A stretch of 64,000 nt of DNA from Datisca glomerata (lineage: Eukaryota; Streptophyta; Magnoliopsida; Cucurbitales; Datiscaceae): the NCBI GenBank assembly GCA_003255025.1, contig QANY01009128.1, positions 613,547 through 677,546 of the forward strand, given 5' to 3'. The first letter of the stretch is position 1. Each line of letters starts with the position of its first letter. A program made the translations under genes and the position numbers. The notes below the pieces were generated by a model. The model made no database searches, was not told where the DNA came from, and saw nothing but the letters and a program-made list of their open reading frames with translations. Positions 24,302-35,239 of this stretch are shown piece by piece.

Positions 24302-25791
24302 CTATCTCTTAAGTTCTTGTTTGCAAAGAGGGCAAGAAGATATAATTTTGAGCCATTGATCCACACAGTTGAGATGAAACATATGCGAACATGGCAACTG
24401 TCTTACTTCTTCCTTTTCTGTATACTTGTTAAGGCAAATACAGCATTCCTGTCAATCAAACAATACAAAAAACAACCTTATGAGCATTCAGATCAGCGAA
24501 CATCTTTTAGAAGAGAAATATATATCTAATTTGGCTTACGAGATCTTCATTTGCACGAACGGAATTGGTTTCAAGATCATTTCCAACTGATTTATATCTC
24601 CAACTGGGTAGCTGAGAAATTTGATCGTCGGATGCTCCTCTATCAGTTGCCCCCATGTTCATGTTATAGCCGAGACAAGTGCTAATCAGCGGCACACAGC
24701 AACATAGAAGAAGAAACAGAAGGAATGGGAAAGAGTAATAGACGGCATTCCAGGCTAGGAGTGAGATGCAGAGGACGTGAAGCTTGGGGGCTAGTTGGAA
24801 AGAACCGAAACGAGTGTCGAAGATCCAAACATTACCCATCACAAACCATATTGCGACGAAAAGCTCTAGAATTGACTGACATTTGTTCTTCAGATGTGAG
24901 GTCCTGTATATGGTTTATGTCCAATTAAATACACAAAAAGGGCCTTTTAGCCGTGAGATTACTATTTTCTGTTTCTCTAACATAATATTCAATTATATTA
25001 TACAACACAGTATTCTAACAGACCTATGATATCACATTAAACATCTTTGAATATTCACTTGCTAACTTAAACCAACTTAATATCTGGCTTGAAAAATTAA
25101 TATGAATAAGAGAGGAGAATATGAACAAATCCCGAGATAGCTGCTAAATTGATAATCAAATTTCTACTTCTTCTTCTCATTGTTTTCTTCATTACCAATT
25201 GAAACTAGAGCTAGAGGTAATTAGATATCACATGTTTCATGATCACCACATTAAAACTTATGACTAACAATGATTGCTTGGCCGAAAAATTATTGAAAAG
25301 GAGCAAGGAGGGTAAAAAGAATACCGTGATTCTTCAGTTCCCCCTTGCTGCTCTATATCGGAATTTAGGCTGAACCCATCTCCTTGATTCATAGAAAGGA
25401 GCTGATAGCGGGCATAGAGTAGCAGCAGGCTGAGGATACAGCCAATATCGTAACCAACAATCCACACTCTCATAGGCCAAGCTGGCCTCTCCTTCTTTGA
25501 AATTGCCAAAGTGAATGATGTGACGCTTAGCTGAACAATCAAAGACAAAAGCTCCATCATCATCCAAGTTCTTGAATTGAATGGATTAGACCCAAGATCA
25601 GAACTTGATCCATTCTGGTAATGGAACACTCTTCTTAAAAAGATGAACCATCTTGCTCTAGATATCCTCATCGCCATTCTAACCCAGCAAGAAGGGGATG
25701 CGCGAGAATTCGATGCCAATGGATCCTCTCCAGCTTCAGAATGAGATCCGTCGGAATTACATAACGGATTCGAGAGAGATATGGAATTCAT
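24302..25791 (-). CDS. Membrane-anchored RING-H2 E3 ubiquitin ligase (At4g11680/At1g63170-like)
   Basis: Three exons join in phase on the minus strand: 25791-25325, 24903-24540 and 24448-24302, giving 325 residues. Four hydrophobic segments are visible: about residues 85-105 (LLSLIVQLSVTSFTLAI), 115-135 (VGYDIGCILSLLLLYARY), 165-185 (LELFVAIWFVMGNVWIF) and 195-225 (LHVLCISLLAWNAVYYSF to LLLCCCVPLIS). The C-terminus has a RING-H2 finger, CCIC...LPCSHMFHLNC...SCPLCKQEL, with the C3H2C3 pattern intact. Such proteins pass ubiquitin from an E2 to substrates at a membrane. The signature GYNMNMGATDRGASDDQISQ links it to the At4g11680/At1g63170 group. Substrate unknown. Start chosen at MNSISLSN because upstream frame looks untranslated. 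Confidence 0.9.
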
Positions 25792-27201
25792 TGAGAAAAT
25801 TGTGTTCCAAACTAAATGAAGCTGCTTGGCTCCTTTAAAACAGAAACAGTTCTGAATGGTGATTATGGAGTACAGGTACAATTTAAATGAGACTTCTAAC
25901 CACACACGCAAGTTTTTTATTGGGAAAGGACAGGAAAAGGATCTCACGTTTATGGTAAATGACAATTGTTCACTTGGTTATCATGAAATTCTCATGCTCT
26001 ACCTGTATGGATTTTCACTGAGGCAAGAGTGCAGGTACCTTACATGCAGCAAGATCAACCCCGTTTGAGCTTGTAAATTGCAGCAGCTAATACCCAACAA
26101 TTCAAATTCACAGATCTTCGAAATCCACAGGCTTTTTTTTCGTAAAGTAAAACTAAAAAACCATCTTCATCAATCAATGAAAATGAACCTCCTTTAAAAG
26201 CCCTCAGCTTTTTTGTCAAAATTTAAAGCTTGCAAGCAAGCTTGAACTTTTCGGGCTCTGCCAAGTGCCAAGTGCCAAGTGCCAACCAACCCCAGAGTTC
26301 TCAACAAAATTACCCAGAAAGCACCAAAACACAGAGGAATAGGTCAGAAGCTCTAATGGCTTGGTATCTATTGAAGGAGCTTTGAATGAAACAAAAAGCA
26401 GGAAAATTGAACTCTAAATAAGAAGGAATGGGTAATAGGCACGGATGAAATTGGTTGTGAAGGATATGACGGAAGGGTGAAGTTGGGTCTAAGAAGTTGA
26501 CCAAGAATTCAACTTCTAAAAAAAACTCGGTTATGATTTTGAATCAGACAACTTTGGGGAAAGCCAAACGGTTGGTCTAACTTCCTTTCTCGGTATAATT
26601 TAGTAAGCAATACAAGCTGAGAGTATTAACTGTTTCTTCAACTGCCAATTTTTTCTCAATCTTTCTGAGTTTCTCTTTCTATAAATAAAGTAGGATTAGG
26701 ATATAATCAGAGAGAGAGTACTGTTTGATAATGACGTCTGTTACTTTTCTGTTAATCTAAGTAATTATGATAATAATTAAGAAATAACAGTAGAAAAGAA
26801 GATAGATTTTGAATTGGCAGGTTCAGTAAATTAAATTAGAGAAATATTTTATTTGTTTGCTAATGGGAAATGGTTGGTCAACAAATCCAACTAGCAAAGA
26901 TGTATTATGTTGGGGGAAAAGGTGACCCTCTTTGTATTTAAATTTTCTTCAAAATTTGGACACGCCATTCTTGGAGAGGACAAGCTTGTCGTCACATAAG
27001 ATAAGATCAATCCCAGTCATTACAATTCAATAATGGTACTCTTGCTCTTTCAAAGAATTAGGAACAACAATTTAATTTCTTTTTATAAAAGAAAAAGGCT
27101 GATGTGAATGGCGGGTTTCAAGTTAAAAAATATTCTTCAGTAATCAGAACTTCAAAATTCAAAAATGGTTTTCTCAAGATTTTTAATTCTGATATGCCTA
27201 G
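25792..27201. other. Intergenic region upstream of the RING gene
   Basis: Should contain the RING gene promoter and leader. An 8-base word, gccaagtg, is repeated three to four times near 26262-26283. No gene is supported. Confidence 0.6.
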
Positions 27202-27404
27202 TGTTAAGTGAGCGTTTAGTTTAGTTTTCTTATTTAGTTATTCGAGGGTATATTTATCTTTTCTGTTATGCTGTTAATAGTGCTTTCTCTATATAAACAT
27301 TTGGTTCTTTTCATTTTAGTGTTAATGAGAATTTATTTTGTTCTTCTTCTCTTGCACTCTTCTTGATTCTCTTCTCTTTTTTCTTCTTGTTCTGAAATTC
27401 TTCA
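27202..27404 (+). repeat. 5' LTR of the Copia element
   Basis: Runs from tgttaagtgagc to ctgaaattcttca, ending TG...CA, with ctatataaac near 27288-27297 as a TATA-type box. It lies directly before a primer-binding site. Confidence 0.75.
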
Positions 27405-27417
27405 TGATATCAAAGCC
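27405..27417 (+). other. Primer-binding site
   Basis: The word tgatatcaaagcc follows the LTR at once and matches the plant Copia standard tggtatcagagcc (initiator tRNA-Met complement) at all but two positions. Confidence 0.75.
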
Positions 27418-27439
27418 ATCAAGACAAACGTCATAACCT

Positions 27440-29010
27440 ATGGTTGATCCTGTTGAAACCTCAACCACAGAAATTCAAAAAAATCCACAAAACCAAATTG
27501 CTTCCCTAACCCGTTCTCAGACCACCACTCAAAACCTATGCATGCCCATCTCCGAGCAAGTAACTCAATCCCCTCCTTCCACCCATTCACCTATTTTCTT
27601 ACTATCCAAATTTTACAATATGATCTCGATCAGACATGATTCTTCCAACTTCATCATGTGAAAATATCAAATTACCGTCATTCTTAAAGCTCATCAATTT
27701 TTTGGCTACATAGACGGATCTATAAAATTCCATCAAGATTCTTAAAAGATCCAAACAACGAAGAAACAGAGATTAGAAACCCACTATATGATCAGTGGGT
27801 GACTCAAGACCAAGCGTTAATGAATCTCATCAACGCAACTCTGTCACTAACGGCTCCCACGTATGTGGTAGGTTGTGAGACTTCGAAGGAGATCTAGGAA
27901 TCTCCCGTGCGACGTTTTTCTTCTATCTCACGATTCAACATTCTGCAACTTAAGTCTGATCTTCAATCCATCTCCAAACGGGCTACTGAGAACATTGATG
28001 CCTATATTCAATGCATCAAAGAGGTAATTGACAAACTTTCTGATATTTCTGTCAAGATTGAGGATGAGGATGCTCTAATTTACACTATCAATGGCCTTCC
28101 CCATGAGTATAGTACCATTAGAACATCTATTAGAACTAGAGAAGAACCCATGTCTTTAGAAGAACTACATGTTCTTCTAAAGTTAAAAGAACACTTTCTT
28201 GAGCAACAAGACAACTTGGTTCAAAATACTACTTTTCTTGCCAATTTCAATATTAGAGGATCTAATAGAGGTAGGGGTGGGAGAAATTTTTGTGGTGGCA
28301 GAAACAATAGTAGTCGATTTGGTCAAGGCAGGGGTGGGAGATCACTAAATTAGAACACTACCATGCCCTCCCTTCTTGGTGCACCTTCTAATTTATGAAA
28401 AACAATCAATGTTTCAGTCCCGAGCTCAACAATGGCTTTCAGAACAATAAGGTGAAATGCCAGATTTGTCAAAAATTCGGGCATTCAGCCATTGATTGCT
28501 ATCATAGAATCATTTTTTCTTATCAAGGGAAATGCCCATCTTCCAACTTTTCTACGATGACAATCATGAACCAATCTCCTCATCTCACTGAATCACAAGT
28601 ATGGCATACTGACACTGGGTGTAACACCCACCTCACACATGACATGAACAACCTTGTCAACTCTTCAGAATATAATGAGGATGAAACTGTCTCCATGGAC
28701 AATGGTCAATCACTGCCAATTTCCCATACGGGTTCTAGTATTCTTAAAACTTCATCTACTTCTTTTCCTTTATCTCAAGTGTTTTGTGTCCCTCAATTAT
28801 CTACTAATCTTTTATCTATCTACCAGTTTTGTTAACCTAATAATTATCTTTTTATCTTTGATGCTCCCCTTTTCTAGATCCAAGACAAGGCAACAAGGCA
28901 TATATTGCATAAAGGGGCCAGTGTCAATGGAATTTATCCCATTCCCTCCTCTATACCGAAAGCTATTGTTTCCCATCACGGTTCAAGAACTTCAGATCTC
29001 ATTTTCTACA
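27440..29010 (+). pseudogene. Copia gag and protease remnant
   Basis: Gag starts at the ATG at 27440 (MVDPVETSTTEIQ). A stop at 27659 breaks the first frame and frames shift afterward. The gag core from 27907 reads LKSDLQSISKRATENIDAYI and GLPHEYSTIRTSI, a UBN2-type gag domain. Next come a Gly/Arg-rich tail, a CCHC knuckle CQICQKFGHSAIDC (about 28458-28500) and the protease start WHTDTGCNTHLT with Asp-Thr-Gly intact. The frame then breaks again and similarity ends in the region before integrase (near 28890-29000). It cannot make a full polyprotein. Confidence 0.8.
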
Positions 29011-29014
29011 GGTT

Positions 29015-29760
29015 ATGGCTTCATCAAATTTACAACTAAGATACATCCATGATGTTAACAAAATTCCAAAAGCAAGGGTCAATGTAAAGTGCAATACCCA
29101 CTGCATAGAGGTTATCAAGACCAAGCTGACAACTCCTCAACTCTCCCTATTTAGGGAGACATGTTTTGTCCATCTCCTTGATCTCCCAACCCGGAAGTTT
29201 TCAGCAGATTCTACTACCAAGTGTTGGCCAGGGAGGCCGAATATGTCAACGACACTCCATCTAAGGAGGAAATCTGGTTTCTTGTCAATGAGAAATCACT
29301 ATGCTTCTCCAAGAAAGAGTTCTCGTTGATGACAAGACTAAAGTTCGGTGAAGCCCGTGATGAGAAGAAGACTCGTGGCCTGAATAACCATGGCAGAGCT
29401 GGAGGAGAAGTTTAAAAACTCTGAATATAAGTCAGATTCTGATGAGGTCAAGATGGCTCTGATTTATATGCTAGAACATTTTTTTGTTGGGGAAGGAAAA
29501 CCGTACCCTAATTGAGAAGAGATGGTTAGTTCTGGTTGACAATCTTGAAGTGTTTAACCAATATCCGTGGGGAGAACTCTTTTTCTCTAGAAATCATTAT
29601 TAGCCATCAAGAATACAAAGGCTGTTTTTGGTGAGATTAAAGATCAAGAAAAAAAATAAAAAAATACAAAAATACAAAAATCCCTCACTGCCGTTCATGG
29701 ATATTCACTCAACGGATGTCCATTTGCCTTCCATGTACAATTTTAATTCTATGTAGTGAT
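29015..29760 (+). pseudogene. DUF1985-like N-terminal region of the Ulp1 protein
   Basis: Plus-strand frames read NVKCNTHCIEVIKTKLTTPQ and LSLFRETCFVHLLDLPTRKF, then after a frameshift near 29200, EEIWFLVNEKSLCFSKKEFS and TRLKFGEARDEKK. Further on come MALIYMLEHFFVGEGKPYPN and LNGCPFAFHVQF. These are the phrases of DUF1985, the domain that precedes Ulp1 in plant transposon proteins. Several frameshifts and stops show decay. Its biochemical role is not known. Confidence 0.7.
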
Positions 29761-30137
29761 GTATTGAATACTCAATTACTCTCTTTTGTTTAAATATGCA
29801 CGGGTATTTGAAACTATCATCTTGGTGGGTAGTTTTGATGGTAACTAGATTTTGACCACGGTGCCAAGGATTCTCAAGTGGTGTCCGACCGCGATACTAC
29901 CGGTTGAGAATCTACAAAGAGAAATTTTTTTGAAGGAGAATGTATGTTGGTAAATTATGTTGACAAGTTAGTTTATATTACTTTCACATATACTAATTTA
30001 TATTTCTTGCATTTTTAGTTGACAGTTCTTTCCTTGGTCCCTACTGAAGAGGAAGAAGAAAAAAGCTTCTAGAGATCAATAGTTGGAAAGAAGGTATGTT
30101 AAAAGTCATTTTCTACACTTCTTTTTTTAACACGAAC

Positions 30138-30422
30138 CTCGTGTAGTCATCGTCTAGACTACATGATGGTTACACTAACCTCGTGTAGTCATCATGTAGT
30201 CTACACGATGGTTACACTGACCTCGTGTGGTCATCGTGTAGATCAGTGTAACCATCGTGTAGATTACACGAGGTTCGTGTAACCATCGTGTAGTCTACAC
30301 GATGACTACACGAGATCAGTGTAACCATCGTGTAGTCTACACGATGACTACACGAGGTCAGTGTAACCATCATGTAGTCTACACGATGACTACACGAGGT
30401 ATGTTTAACTGATCGTGTAGTC
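30138..30422. repeat. TACACGA palindromic repeat, cluster 1
   Basis: Repeats of the type catcgtgtag-t-ctacacgatg joined by actacacgaggtcagtgtaac. Each unit has hairpin arms, catcgtgtag against ctacacgatg. About 55-60 bases per unit; the frame SCSHRVDYTMVTLT on the minus strand is only a translation of the repeat. Confidence 0.85.
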
Positions 30423-30479
30423 ACCCTTTTTCTGTTTTGTCTACTTAATATCACATGTTTTTAGTCAATGCTTCCTCAG

Positions 30480-31400
30480 TCACCCTTTCCAGTAGAAGAG
30501 GAAGCTAATGAGGAGGATGAGGTCATTGAAAAGGAAGAGGAGAAGAAGAAGAAGAAGAGGTCCGAGGAGGCCATTGAAAAAACAGAGAAGAAGAAGATTG
30601 TATCCAAGAAGTTCAATGGACATGTAGATTGTGGGAGGAATGTCTGATTAGAATTGATCAAAATATCACTTCAATGGACAAGAAGATTTTGCCCATGCAA
30701 TCAGATGTTTTTTTTTTTACAATTTCTCAAATTAAAATTTTGATGAATCATCTGGTAACATCGAAGCTAGATGATTACTCATTATGTCCCCGATCTGCCA
30801 TGATGATGGCTAGTGACGGGGAGGAGACGGAGATTGAGATAGAAAATAAAAAAAATGAAGAAGGAGAGAAGAATGAAAAAAAAGATATGGTAGAGAAAGA
30901 AGAAGAAGAAGAAGATATGGTAGAGAAGGAAGAAGAAGAAGTGAAGGAACAGAAGGAAGAAGAAGAAAAAGAAGAAGCAAAGGTAGAAGAAAAGGAAGAA
31001 GAGAAGTTAGAAGGAAAAGATGAAAAAGAAGTAGAAAAAAGAAGAAAAGAAAGAAGAAAGAGAATGTGAGAAAGAAGAACAAGAAAAAGAAGGAAGAGAA
31101 GAAGAAGAAGAAGAAGAAGAAGAAGGTAAAGAAGAAGAAGAAGAAATAGAAGGGAAAAAAGAAATATAAGAGGAAAAAGAAGAAAAAGAAGAAAAGTAGA
31201 AGAAAAAACAAAAAAAGGAAAAAAAATAGAAGAAAAAGAAATACACAAAGAAGAAGAAAAAAGGAAGAAGGTGAAGAAAAAAAGAATTAGAAGGAATAAA
31301 GAGGAAGAAAAAAAGAAATAAAAAAAAGAGGAAGCTGAAATAATAGCAGCAGAAGAAGAAGAAACAAAAAAGGAACAAAATGTTGCATCGATAATATCTG
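30480..31400 (+). repeat. Long polypurine (GAA/AAG) tract in the acidic linker
   Basis: For about 900 bases the plus strand is almost only purines, with gaagaa and aagaag words dominating. In translation it gives a Glu/Lys-rich linker (EEEEKEE type) broken by stops near 31068. Long Phe/Ser-rich frames on the opposite strand are just its complement. Such mirror-like purine tracts can form triplex DNA; that is a general property and not shown here. Confidence 0.85.
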
Positions 31401-31714
31401 CATTGATGGATTCAGTTTGGTCAACAGAGCAGTCAAACGATGTAGAAGAAGAAGAGCTCATCTACCTTGGTGAACTCGGTAAGAGGAAGATAAAGAGATC
31501 TCAGGTCCTAGAGTCACCTAATTGGGAAACCGAAAAGGTTGAAAAGAAGAAGCAGCGAAGGAAAAAGGCTGATGAGAATATCGTTGCCAACATGAACTTC
31601 AAACATTTTCAACCATATGGTTATGTATCTTCAGAGGATGAAGCCCGTTTTAAAGCCTGGTTCACCTCCCCAAGGGCAAAGTAAGTTATGTATCTTTACT
31701 TCTTATTCTGATAC

Positions 31715-31978
31715 AAGATGGTTACACGGACCTCGTGCAACCATCGTGCATACTACACGTTGGTTACACCGACCTCGTGTAACCATCGTGTAGTATACAC
31801 GATGGTTACAATGATCTCTGGTAGCCATTATGATGTATACACGATAGTTACACTAACCTCATGTAATCATCGTATAGTCTACACGATGGTTACATTGACC
31901 TCCTATAACCATCGAATAGTATACACGATAGTTACACTAACATCGTGTAGCCACCGTGTAGTAAACCAATCGTGTACC
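31715..31978. repeat. TACACGA repeat, cluster 2
   Basis: Diverged units of tacacgatggttacac and ctcgtgtaaccatcgtgtag, directly after the acidic linker frame (31403-31684, ending FTSPRAK). It lies where an intron would be expected between linker and protease. Confidence 0.8.
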
Positions 31979-32169
31979 TAATTTTGATCTATAATTAAGT
32001 TATACAGGAACATTAAGTAATAGGTGTTGGATTTTGCATCGTTGACCTTACATAGTTTAAAAAACTATTCTCTTCACCTTATCAATGGCTTGAGTAAGAT
32101 GTAACAAGTTATCTATAATATTTTTTAATGTGGTATCTAAAATAAATATAAATATCTGAACTAATTTTT

Positions 32170-33041
32170 ATTACATTGCAGCATATCGATGCATACCTGG
32201 AGCTCATGAGGAGGGATTTGTAATAATACAACTCTCATATCAAAATCAATGTTGGTGATTTGATTCTGCAAGTAAGTAAGATTTATTTTTTAGATTAATA
32301 AAGCGCACGCCGTAGTCTACACGAGTCCTTCATGTTGCCTCGTGTAGACTACATGAAGTCTACATGAGGTAACGTGGCATGCCTCGTGTAGACTTCATGA
32401 TCATTTTTTACTGACGTTGAAGATTTAAATTTTTTTCCCATTACATTATAGGAGAACCTATCTGGCCGAATGTAAGAGTTTGAGCAAGATCCCGCGGGTT
32501 GGGATATTGACGTTGATGATCAACTCCGATACTTAGTCCTCGGCTTGCAGACGAATTTTGGAAGGAGCTAAGAACAGTCGGATAAGGTTATCTTTCCAAT
32601 GAATGTGAACCACACTTATTGGATTGCGGTTGAGCTTGATTTGAATGGCTAGTGTATTCGTATTTATAACTCCATGAACACGACATATCAACGCTCATTG
32701 TACATTGAAATAATGAAACATTTTATAAAGGCTGAGAGAAGATAAGAGGTCAAACCCAAAGATGAGTGAAAATATGGGATCATGGAGTATCCACAACAAG
32801 ATAATGGGTAAGTGAAATATACATTTTTATAAGTTCACTTAAAATTTCATACATATTATTTAATTATGTTTTTACATTTCATGTGTTTTGTAGGTTCGAT
32901 TGTGGAGTATTCACCCTTAAGTTTGTCGAAACCCTGGCATATGGGAGGAACCTCCAAGAAATAACTCAACAACAAATGTCAGAATATCGAAGACGAATTG
33001 TAATTGAGTTATTTGCACGTGGCATAGTTAAACTGAAATAA
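32170..33041 (+). pseudogene. Ulp1-like (C48) SUMO protease domain of the transposon
   Basis: The reading shows the catalytic His in NHTYWIAVELDL (His at 32611-32613), the position of the catalytic Asp now reading Asn in IYNSMN, the oxyanion Gln in EYPQQDNG, and the catalytic Cys in FDCGVFTLKF (Cys at 32901-32903). An 86-base GT-AG intron (32808-32893) separates Gln and Cys exons, and phases fit. The C-terminus ends IVKLK with stop at 33039-33041. In-frame stops (after DLNG, and in the middle part) show it is dead. Intact relatives would cut SUMO from proteins; their role in the transposon is unclear. Confidence 0.8.
32306..32404. repeat. TACACGA repeat, cluster 3
   Basis: A short cluster in the protease intron region, with cctcgtgtagactacatgaa and related words in both orientations. 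Confidence 0.75.
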
Positions 33042-33171
33042 TTTGGATATATTTTATGGGTTTTATTTTATTTTTATACACCCTCAAATTGTGAATTATA
33101 GATTATGAGTTTTTTTTGTTACTATATGTTTAGTGTGAATTATGGATTATGAGTTTTTTTTATTACGATGA

Positions 33172-33353
33172 CTTCGCGGGCATCATGTAGTCTTTATGTA
33201 GACTACACGATGACTTCACGTGCATCATGTAGTCTTCATGTAGCCTCGTGAGTCCTTCATGAATATCATGTAGTCTTCATGTAGCCTACACGATGACTTC
33301 ACGGGTATCGTGTAGGCTTTATGTAGCCTACACGATGACTTCATGGGCATCAT
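33172..33353. repeat. TACACGA repeat, cluster 4 (left part, split by CACTA)
   Basis: Units of the type atgacttcacgggcatcatgtagtcttcatgtagcctacacg. The CACTA element entered in the middle of a unit; the rest continues at 37761. Confidence 0.85.
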
Positions 33354-33835
33354 CACTACAAGAAATATGATATTTCACAGGATCAAAATACAAGGTTCGC
33401 AATTGCCTCTTGTTAAAAACTCAAAACAAGTAGAGATTTTAAAATCAAGTCAAATTTATTTTGGTTAAAAGTGAAAAAAAAGGGAGGCAAAATTAATAGA
33501 GGCGCGGGACTTGGACTTAAGCGGGACTTTGATAAAAAAAATTGGAGACCCTTCACATTTCATTCTCGAGCCCTCTTAGTATTGTGGCTCGATTCTATTA
33601 CTCCATTTTCATATCAGAGAAGATCACTCGTTGCTCCATTTTCGATTAGAGAAGCTAAAAAATTGGAGATCCCTCGACAGTATTGTGGCTCGATACCCTT
33701 CTCTCTCATTCTCTCGTTTAAAGATATAGCAACTAGGGTTTCATTGATTTTCAAATTTGGAGACCCCTCGACATTTTACTCTCTCTTGATTCTTCTCTCT
33801 CACTCTTTCGTTCAAAGATAGATAAGATCCTCGTC

Positions 33836-33965
33836 GTGGGTCTCGTCACTATGTTTGGTTCTCATCATCATGGGTCTTGTCACTGTGCTTGGTTCTCATC
33901 ATCGTGGGTCTTGTCACTGTTCTTGGTTCTCGTCATTGTGGGTCTCGTCACTGTGCTAGGTTCTT
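33836..33965. repeat. Tandem repeat, ~40-bp period, in the CACTA element
   Basis: Three to four units of gggtctcgtcactgtgcttg followed by gttctcatcatcgt. Located in the subterminal part, where CACTA elements commonly hold transposase-binding repeats, but the unit is longer than usual. Confidence 0.7.
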
Positions 33966-34198
33966 GTTATCATCGGTGAGAATCTTGTTCGATTTGTTAA
34001 ATTGATTTATCGTTTTCTCTAAATACGTAGGGTATGTTTGGTTTGAGGTAGCTATTAGCTTTGTTTGTTATAGCTAATATTTTCTTTTTGGGTCCTAAAC
34101 CTGCGATTTTAGGGTTGAGGTTCCTTTCTCCATTTCTTGTCTGGGTGTTGATGAGTCATCATTGTGGGCTTCGTGATCTTATATTATCTGTTAGGTTC

Positions 34199-34738
34199 TG
34201 TGCTGAGCTCTTCGCCATTTGGGCATGATGATAAACCCTATTTCACTGTCATAGAAGTTGGGCTTGCTAATGGTGAGTGTCTCATTTCTTGATCTGCTAT
34301 GAGGTATTTGCGGGAATTTCACATGTGTTTTATTTTTCCTCCCCTCCCATTTGCTGAAAATATTGTCCATTTGCTTGCTAAATTTTTTGATTGGTGATCC
34401 TCTACATTAAAAGACATGTTTATGTGTTGTCACTGGAACAATTAAGAATCTCTAAACAGTTTCTTTAAAAATAGGATATCCTTTGATGAGATTTGTAAGC
34501 TTGTTACTCTGGGTTAATGATTGTTGCCTTGGCAGCAATAGATGTTTTATGTCCGCCTCTAATTGTTTGGTCATTTTCTTTTGTGATATATAGGTGGAAG
34601 GTTTGAAGTTTCATTGTTCATTATCATTCAGGGTGGATTCATTTCATATTAGATGATTGCTTATGCCTTGTTTTATTGCAGGCGGCTCAGTAGACGCAGC
34701 TACTTACAGGAAGGCCCGTGTCACACTCGAGACATATG
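34199..34738 (+). pseudogene. Captured exon pair, source gene not recognised
   Basis: An exon-like segment ends at 34272 with donor gtgagt and reads SPFGHDDKPYFTVIEVGLAN. A second, 34682-34738, follows an intron with good gcag acceptor and reads GSVDAATYRKARVTLETYG, ending at donor gtatga. The phases of donor and acceptor agree. This looks like a piece of a real protein gene taken into the transposon. I do not recognise the family, and its order relative to the methyltransferase exons suggests a separate capture or an unknown part of the same gene. Confidence 0.5.
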
Positions 34739-34995
34739 GTATGAATATGTCTATTGCACTCTATTTTTACTTTTCCCGTCTGAGTCTTTGTGCTGTTTTG
34801 GATCTAGATACATAGTTTCTCTTTGAGATCTATAGGGGTTTCTTTTACTTTGCTTTTAGCTTATGGTATTTGAGCTTTGGTATGTGAGCTCCGAACAATA
34901 TACATTCATACATGAATCATTTGTGTTTCTCTTACTTAATATGGATGGATTTTGTTCCGCTTAGACTTTTTATTTGCTTAATTTGAAATTATAGT

Positions 34996-35235
34996 TGAAT
35001 GATTTACTGTGCTTTGGCAACATCGAGTATGGAAAAGAATGGCATTATCTTGGAGCGAGTATGTGATTTTGTTGTTCTAATTTTATATTACTTTGTTTTC
35101 TATTTATACCAAAATTTTGAGAAAGTTTTGAAGTTTTTTGGAAGAGCAAAGATGGGAGACTGTGTATTGGGTTTGTGCTACGGAAGTGGAGATTTTGCGT
35201 TCTTGTTATCAGAGAAAGTTGGTCCAGATGGGAAG
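34996..35235 (+). pseudogene. MENG: Captured exons of 2-phytyl-1,4-naphthoquinone methyltransferase (MENG)
   Basis: Exon one (about 34996-35058) corresponds to NDLL...GQHR(V)WKRMALSWS, with a small frame break near the Gly. Exon two (35145-35235) reads AKMGDCVLGLCYGSGDFAFL and then LSEKVGPDGK. An 86-base intron with gtatgt donor and ggaag acceptor lies between, and the phases fit. This is the SAM-binding motif I region (LDLCCGSGD) of MENG, the chloroplast enzyme of phylloquinone synthesis; here LDLCCGSGD has become LGLCYGSGD. Retained intron shows capture from genomic DNA, not from mRNA. Not a working gene. Confidence 0.75.
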
Positions 35236-35239
35236 GTCC

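Larger units (their letters stand above)
27202..29010 (+). mobile_element. Copia LTR retrotransposon, 5' part only
   Basis: An LTR of 203 bases is followed by a primer-binding site, gag and protease, then the coding similarity ends near 29010 where Ulp1-element sequence starts. No integrase, reverse transcriptase or 3' LTR follows. It belongs to the same LTR family as the element at 54038-57596, whose LTR also starts tgttaag and is about 199 bases. Truncation may be due to the Ulp1 element inserting or to a later deletion. Confidence 0.8.

Noticed and set aside
30138..30422. CRISPR-like array of TACACGA repeats
   Set aside because: Units are contiguous and hairpin-like without unique spacers, and the setting is a plant transposon.
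30775..31461. Long Phe/Ser/Leu-rich frames on the minus strand
   Set aside because: They are the complement of the GAA/AAG linker tract; composition alone explains them.
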